Shown here: piece by piece, positions 57,401 through 64,000 of the stretch | Layout: the number at the start of each line of letters is the position of its first letter | How positions within the stretch are numbered: the first letter of the stretch is position 1 | Assembly (NCBI GenBank): GCA_015146655.1 | Contig: VKHL01000003.1 | Location: 62,001-126,000, forward strand | From: Ochromonas danica | Lineage: Eukaryota; Sar; Chrysophyceae; Chromulinales; Chromulinaceae | DNA length: 64,000 bases | Reading direction: 5' to 3' | Position numbers and translations under genes: made by a program | The notes under the pieces: generated by a model | Seen by the model: the letters and a program-made list of their open reading frames with translations, nothing else | What the model was told of the DNA's origin: nothing | The model's database searches: none

Positions 57401-60400
57401 ATATGGTAGGCAATAAATGGAATGACCTTTCAATGCATATGCTTAAGATCTTAAGAGCATTGATTAGTTTTAACTTCTATGGCACCAAGGAACGAATGCA
57501 AGACATCATCCAACCTTTAATTGCTGCTTTGGATCGTCGTCATCTCACTTTTGATCACTCCATGGGTCCTTCCGCTAGGATGGGTAAGATTCCACCTACA
57601 TTGAGTGCCAGTAAGAAGTCTTCTAGGAAGTCCTTCATGGAGGAAATTCTGGAGGGGAATGAAGAAGAAGTGGTGGAGGTAAACACGGATAACTCAGAAG
57701 CTCTTCGTGCTATAGATCGTCTAGTGACGAGAGATGATGAAAATGGCTATGAGGGAGAGGAGGGTGAAGAGGATGATGATTATTCCTTGTCCTCTCGAGC
57801 AAACCTTCGTCGATCCATGAAATATGGTTGGCAATATGCCTTCTATGAGAATCTACTGCAGAGAATGCAATCCACTCTAGCCAGTGCGATCATTATTATC
57901 GCCATTTGCCTTGCTACTGTTTTGGATATCTATCAAATTGTCTCAGGAGAGTCATACAGAGACTATGGGGTAGTTTCCATTATTGAACTGGTTATATTGT
58001 CTTTATTTGTTGCTGAAATGATAGTTAAACTCTACACCTATCGTCGAGTTCATTCAACCTGGCGCGAGTTCTTTGCCGATCCAATCAACACGGTGGACCT
58101 GGCGGTGACGATCACAAACTTCGTACTCTATTTCACGACATCATTGATCGATGAAGGCTTGAGTTTCATTAAGCTAGCACGCCTAGTTCGTATCATTCCC
58201 TTATTGCGTATGAGAGTTGATGCGAAAGTGGACATAGCCAGCGGAGAAGCAGAAGGAAAGGTTGATCAATTTGTTATTCCAAAGCGCTTTTCTACTGCTC
58301 CTGTGTCAGAGCTAGAGACAATGGTGGAAGCTGTTGACATCTTGGCTTTCATCGAGCAAGTGATTGAAGATCGCAACCTTTCCTTATTCTTGCGCTATTT
58401 CTATCTTTGGGAAGCTGGAAATGATCGTAGAAATCCGCCCGAGATCTTTGAACAAGTCATAGAAGACTCCAATGCATTGTCGTTAAACATGGAGGACTTC
58501 GAAAACGTCATGATGGATCTCATCATGTATAATCATCATGGTCTGGTGCAAAGTGCTTTGGAAGTACTCATGGCTTTCTTCTCGAGGAGAAGCTTAGTAC
58601 TAGAACATGCCAAATATGTCCAGTTGTTAGCCTCCTCCAAACGAGAAAAGCAGTTTCAAATAGTAAACAAGATGTTGAAGCAATTGGAACAAAATGCAGA
58701 GACACATGAGCTTTGGGGAGAGCTCGAGACAGAAAGTGATCATGCCGTGAACAAACAGACGAAGGACATTATGAGAGAACTGACTGATATCTGCCGCATT
58801 CGCAGACAGGTCTTGGAGTTTGATGAAGACTACATGGCAGATGTGGAGATTCAAGATCTTTATCGCAATCTGGGTTGCTTCGAGATCTGCATGAAGGTAA
58901 TGGGTCTATTGGATTCCGTGGAAGAAGATGAGAATGGCGAGCTGAGCGAAGTGGCACTCAATACTCGTGATCTTTGCCTGCTTTGCAACACGTTGCTGTA
59001 CTGGTTCTTGTTGGGCAATGAGAAGAACCAGGAGATGGGATACGAGGAGCTGGACTTCTTCTTGGACTCCTTGGATGGCGAAATCAACAGTCATCTGATC
59101 ATCAAGGCAATCTTCAAGAACAACGAGGCTCTCATGCGTCGAGTTCCACACACACTTTTGGCTAGTTTGGTGGATCGAATCATAAACAACGGCAAGTCTC
59201 ATCACTATTTAACTCTCTTTGCTTCCATCACCAATGTGGGTGAGAGGAACATTGTTGAAAACCAGTTCGAAATAGTGAAGTCATTGACTTCTCCTGGTAG
59301 GTTGCAGAAAGTGGCTTGTTTCTTTGTGCCAGTGGATCATCCTGATTATGCAGAGAAGAGAAAGTTGATGGAGGACTTCCTGGATGTCAACCGAGATCTC
59401 TCGTTGGATGATCTGCCGCCTTTGCTAGCTTACCATCTCATGTTCCTCGAAGTCTTATCAGGTTGCACAGTTGGTCGTATGGATTTGCGCACAGTGGAGG
59501 CGAAAGTACAGTCTGTATATAGTTACGTAGACATTTTACAGTCTATTCTTGATCCAGGCACAATTACTGCCTGCAAGCTTAGTTTGAGCATGTTCTTCTA
59601 CAACTCTGCCATTGAAGTTGAATTGCGCATCACAGGATTGGAACAGTCTGCGTATATGTGGGAATTGTTGCAGTCGTTTGCTCCTGTGTTGAACTATGCC
59701 AAGGATGAGCTACTGCTGGTTGAGAAGGTTGGATGGGAAGCACCAGAGGTGAGTCGGCAAAAAATCGAATATATCATGGTCAGCATCATGATCATTGGCG
59801 GATTCTTCGATCGCTATTATAATCCACAATCTTTTCATTTCAGCGATGGATCTGCAGGTAGTCAGGTGAATCGAGACAAAGTGCAAATATCCTTATCTCA
59901 AGCTAATGAACTTGTTGAAATCTTGTTCACCAAGATTAAGGAAGTTCATGATCTAGATTCTCTCATTTTATCATTTGAAATGAAAGAGATGATCTATCAG
60001 TCGTTAGAAGTATTAAATAAGAAATGTGTAGGTAAAGTGTTGAGCACCAATCTGGCGAGGAAAGTAAACCCTTTCAAAGAAGCGGGAGCCGCGGGTAAAG
60101 CCCCGACACCCGAAGAAAAGTTATTGGATAAGTATCATTTGTTTGTGGAAGAAGTTTCGTCCAATCCTGAGACTCATCGATTAGCTCAGCAAGAGAGTGT
60201 AGCATTCATCAAGTTGATCGAAAGCTTTCCATCAATTAATAGCGATCAAATGACTGATATAAGATATGAGACTCTGATTAACAAGCTGGTCTCTCATATA
60301 AAAGACAATGTGATCATTAAAGAGAGTAAGAAGTACATTGATAGCCGTGTGACGAAGACGTCGATCTGGATCATTCGTGCCTTCCGCACCATGATTGAGA

Positions 60401-63400
60401 ATCGCATGGGCATGAGCATCTACGAGCGCGACGACGATGGTGGACAAGAGCAGGATCTGGCAGCAGCCCCCGTGGTGAACGCTCTGAACACCTGTGGAGC
60501 AACAGCTTTGTGCTTGGATTTGATAGCAGACGGTATAGACGAGAAGCTTCAGCTGGAGGCCATTCGACTGGGTGTGGGTCTGTTGTTCAAGGAGGGAGGG
60601 GCCCTGGAAGTGCAGACCTTGATGAATACCCATCTGAGGAAGACGAACTCCGAGCTGTTCTTCAAACAGGTTCGATTGACACTGCAGAAGCTGAAGGCTT
60701 GGCATGAATGGAATCAGATCATCGTGTTGGGAGAGGACGAGGAGCCAAAGCCTCCAGAGGAGATCTTGATTGTGCGCTTCCTGCAGCTGATGTGTGAAGG
60801 CCATTATTTGCCCAATCAAGACATCATGCGAGAGCAACCCAACAATGCAGTGTCTTATAACATTCTGGATGACTTGGTGCTGTATCTGAACTGCTTGAGT
60901 CGCTTTCCTTGTCGCACATCGACAAACTCAGCGATTCGAGTAGCTGCGACGATCTTGGAAGTGATCCAGGGGCCATGCGAAGGCAATCAGGTGCATTTCG
61001 CTTTGAACACGGAGTTGATAGAGACATTGAATCGCTTAAATCGAGCAAAGATGAGCGAGGATTCTGTAGAGGAAGAGGAAGTGGAGCTCAAGAAGACGTC
61101 CATTGACATCTTCCAAGGTCTATTGGAGGGACAGGGTGAGAAGAGTGTCGTCTATGAGCGTGTGCTCAGTGTCATTCATCTTGACATCATTCAAATGATG
61201 TCAAAGGGGATTGGTATAGTAGGTGAAGCTGGTGAGGATGGTTCTGTGCCAATGCTGCCAAGTGTCAGAAGCACGAAGGGAGGGCATTTCTTGGATGTGT
61301 CCGAAGACAAGATCATCCTGCAAACTGAGTGTGTAGTCTTATTACAGATGTTATGCAACTTTAAACCCAGTCTCTACGATGAGCTGGGCATCTCGAAGAA
61401 CATCGAGGATATCGTAGGCTCAGGCACAGCCATGATAGAGGTCATTTGGCGTGGAGACATTCACAGACGATTCTTCCATGTCCCAAATATCTGTGCCTTC
61501 TTGGCCAAATCATCTAAAGATGCCTTGGTTGAGAATGTTGATCGTAGTAATGCAGAGAACAAGTTGATTGATTTCCTCGAAAGAGCCAAAACGTTATATC
61601 GAGAAGTGAAACATCAACAATTACTCACAGAGATGAATCTTAGTCATATCTTTAGTCGTGAGAATCAAAATCGAGCAACCTGGACCACCTTTTATTTGGC
61701 TGTGCTAATTAATTGCCTCTTCATTGCCTATTATGATGCAAAAGATGGTGACCCAGGAGTGAAGGATAAGACAGCATTGAATGTGATCAATGCATTCAAT
61801 ATTATTCAAGTCGTCGTGGCTGCTTTTGTTGTCATCCTTTGGGTCATTGTTCGTACCCCTGTGGTCTATCAGACGTTCGAAGAAGCTGGACACAGTCCAT
61901 TCCATGCGGCGGTCTACTCCGCCTTGGACCCTATGACTGTCTATTTCGTTCTCTATTGGGTCTTTTCTTTGTTAGGAGTCATTGTAGCAGACTATTTCTT
62001 ACCTTTCCTGCTCTTAGACATTATCGCAAAGAATGCTACGACACGTGATGTGTTAAACGCTGTGATCATTCCTTGGAAGCAGTTGAGTATGACAATTGTC
62101 CTTGCCATCTTTGTCAATTATATTTTCGCTTATTTTGTGGTAAGTTACTAATCTTGTTTTTCTTCAGATTTATTGTTCATATGTCATGTGTAATCTCTTT
62201 GAATGATGTGATGTGATGTGATACATTAGTTCATGAACTATCGCGGAGATCTTGGTGGTACCTATGGTCCAGGTGTTGATGTTGGAGCAAAAGATTGCAA
62301 TAGTCTCTGGGGATGCTATAAGTTCGTTCTGTGTTATGGTATTCGTCAAGGTGGTGGTATTGGTAACGTGATGCAGTTACGAACGAACTGGCTATGGGTT
62401 ATTCATATCCTGTACTTCCTGGTGGTCATTGTGATGTTGTTGAACATTATCTTCGGTATCATCATCGATACCTTTAGTAGTCTTCGTGCAGAAAAGAATG
62501 AACGCTTAAGAGATACAGAAGAAGTTTGCTTCATTTGTGGTATTGACAAGCAGATCTTTGATCGTGCTTCTGATGAACCAGATGGATTCCGTACTCATGT
62601 CAAGATTGATCATAACATGTGGAACTATCTCTACTTTATCTTCATGTTGTGGGAACAAGATCGAGATGATGATGATGGTTTGGAACAATATGTACGACGA
62701 GCTATTGAAGCGAATGAGATCACATGGTTTCCCATTCGCAAAGCCATTCGATTGGATCAAGCTGCAAGTGAAGAAGAGATCACGTTGAAAGAAGTTAGCG
62801 AAGCGTTGGACTCGTTTGAACAGAAGCTAAACAGCAAGATTGCTTCATTCCAAGTTGAGATGAATGGTATATTGGATTTATGGTCCCGGGCTAGTAAAGG
62901 AGAGTTTGTTCCAGGAAATGTCAAAACTGGCATTGCGCGCTTTCTGCAAGACCATGCCATTGCACCTGACAGTAGTGTAGTAGAAGAAGGTGCTGAACCA
63001 GGTTCTCAGATTGTCTCAGCGGCGGGTGACTCTTTCCATGGCTTTGATGACTTGGAAGAAGGAGAAGTTGGCCATCTCGATGATGGTGACGATGATGAGG
63101 CCAGCCACGACTTCATGGAGATTCCTCTGCATGGCAAGGGAAGAGCTGAAGATCGTGATGACACTTCTTCCGTGCCATTTCCCAACAATGAGCGAGACAT
63201 GGAGCTGGAGAGTGTGGATGAAGATAAGCAATCAGTTCATCCAGAGAAGCGAGAGATGATTCAAGACGACGAAGTGCAGGAAGAAGAGAAAGCAGAGACG
63301 GAAGAAGTCTTTGGTGTGCAGCTGACGTTGCCATCCAGTCGACTGAACAAGAGGAAGCACAACACGTCTGAAAGTGCAGGAGGAGCAGGTCCAGGAGGTG

Positions 63401-64000
63401 CGACAATCATCTCCATCTCCTCCTCGTCAGAAGGAGGGACAGGCGGCGTTGAGTCCATTTCCATCTCTCAGATCTCTTCGCGATTGGATCCCTCCAAGCC
63501 AACGGATGCACTTCAAGAGACGTCCGCTATTACCGCCATGTCCGCGTCATCGCCAGCAGCGTCTGTTTCGTCTGAGAAAAGAGAGCAATTGACAGCGATT
63601 GATGAGGCGCAGGATCTCGAGGAAGCGCTGGACCAGTCCGTCTCTGTGGTCTCCGTGCTTACAGATAGTCCCGGCGCCTCTCCGCCAATTTCTCCTCACC
63701 ATCATTTCCAGACAGACGACATGCCCCATGAGACAACTTCCCTTTTCTTGGCCTCAGCTTCGCCACTCGATGGCGTCGACACAAATCCCGTCGTGGAGGA
63801 GATCCCGACAGAAAACAAAGACAACGACATTGACACTGACCAACACGTCAAACCTATCGAGGAGGAAGCTACTCTGTCACCCCCATCATTCGCTATGGAG
63901 ATAGAGGATGGTGTTATGCAGGAAGCAGAAGATGTCGCGGAGGAAGCTGATGCTGCTGTGGAGATTCCTTTGCCGTCCTCATCATTCGCTATGGAGATAG
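54482..64000 (+). CDS. IP3R/RyR-family channel with internal voltage-sensor-like domain, paralog C (3' truncated by window)
   Basis: Exons: 54482-54506, 54576-54829, 54892-54978, 55042-62139 and 62230 to beyond 64000; over 3070 codons are visible. Exons 2 and 3 (254 and 87 nt) equal those of B. The order follows B: suppressor part, MIR repeats (RHVNSGRYM keeps the Gly-Arg of the IP3 site), RIH regions, HVDRDPQ, KEGGAL, QGPCEGNQ, six pore-domain helices (about 2330-2560) and the zinc finger. Two things differ. Four extra hydrophobic helices with an Arg-rich S4 lie at about residues 1050-1181. The filter is GGGIGN (nt 62350-62367), with Asn for the usual Asp. The tail after the zinc finger is long, acidic and Ser-rich, with no stop before the window ends. 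The family is certain; voltage gating is inferred. Confidence 0.93.
57823..58230 (+). other. voltage-sensor-like four-helix domain inside channel C
   Basis: Within exon 4 of channel C four hydrophobic helices occur at about 57865-57930 (S1), 57961-58035 (S2), 58066-58140 (S3) and 58156-58218 (S4). S2 reads IIELVILSLFVAEMIVK, the E..LF..E...K pattern of a gating-charge pocket. S3 has NTVDLAV, the usual N..D pattern. S4 is IKLARLVRIIPLLRMR, with basic residues every third position and then two more Arg. An even number of helices keeps both flanks cytosolic. An acidic linker (EEGEEDDD) precedes it. Channel B has no such helices between the same flanking blocks. Confidence 0.85.
58695..59152 (+). 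repeat. near-identical block 1, copy in channel C
   Basis: This is the partner of 48113-48570 in channel B. It encodes the helical region from THELWGELETE to MRRVPH; identity ends abruptly after the RRVPH codons. Confidence 0.88.
60346..61064 (+). repeat. identical block 2 (719 nt), copy in channel C
   Basis: This is the partner of 49805-50523. Both edges are sharp: before CGTGTGACG and after GAGGATTC the two genes differ at many third positions and in amino acids. Confidence 0.92.
62542..62734 (+). repeat. near-identical block 3, copy in channel C
   Basis: This is the partner of 51884-52076. The pore-lining helix just upstream is diverged between B and C, so the similarity begins inside exon 5. 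Confidence 0.88.
63884..64000 (+). repeat. 21-nt direct repeat at end of channel C tail
   Basis: CATCATTCGCTATGGAGATAG occurs in pieces at 63884-63904 and exactly again at 63980-64000, 96 nt apart and in the same frame (SFAMEI). It may be the start of a coding minisatellite that continues past the window. Confidence 0.7.

Overview
The window is nuclear DNA of a microbial eukaryote with compact, intron-bearing genes. I placed 29 of the 33 introns I found at phase-consistent sites between 62 and 81 bp; all lie between 62 and 151 bp, nearly always GT(A/G)AG...AG. Genes sit on both strands, often head to head with 200-500 bp between start codons. One protein (an NhaD-type antiporter) begins with a signal peptide followed by Ala-Phe-Gln-Pro, the kind of bipartite leader used for complex plastids of red-algal origin. 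Two other genes belong to cyanobacterial/plastid families (DUF3326; Ycf45/SpoIIIAA-like ATPase). With a single-bromodomain BET protein and several IP3-receptor-like channels, this points to an alga with a secondary red plastid, most likely a photosynthetic stramenopile. That assignment is inference. I saw no tRNA, rRNA, transposon, virus-derived element or CRISPR array.

Layout. 1-4703: 3' part of a large IP3R/RyR-like channel gene (paralog A). 5077-24564: an unrecognised protein, a Doa10/MARCH6 RING-CH ubiquitin ligase, a NEK kinase, the CBS-NhaD antiporter, a BET bromodomain protein and the splicing helicase PRP16. 24815-29568: a 1486-residue protein built from about seven 'GWK' modules that I do not recognise. 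29920-43882: RPT3, an old yellow enzyme, a SAM+NDPK-like protein, VPS29, a cold-shock-like protein, DUF3326, a MAP kinase with a TSY loop, a nuclease-like/Ycf45 fusion, an SH3BGR-like protein and a TIM23-like protein. 44166-64000: two tandem IP3R-like channel genes (B and C) separated by KRR1; C runs off the right end.

The most unusual content is the IP3R-like family. B and C share exon structure: exons 2 and 3 are exactly 254 and 87 nt in both. They also share three patches of near-identical DNA inside otherwise diverged sequence, which suggests recent gene conversion. C carries a four-helix voltage-sensor-like domain, with an S4 of regularly spaced arginines, inserted between its RIH regions; B has none at the same place. 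The pore filters also differ: B has GGGIGD, C has GGGIGN, and A has lost the motif. The basic residues that bind IP3 in animal receptors are only partly kept. The locus therefore seems to encode a set of specialised, possibly voltage-responsive, intracellular-type cation channels.

The remaining genes are mostly housekeeping (proteasome, retromer, ribosome biogenesis, splicing, mitochondrial import, ER-associated degradation) and show no operon-like logic.
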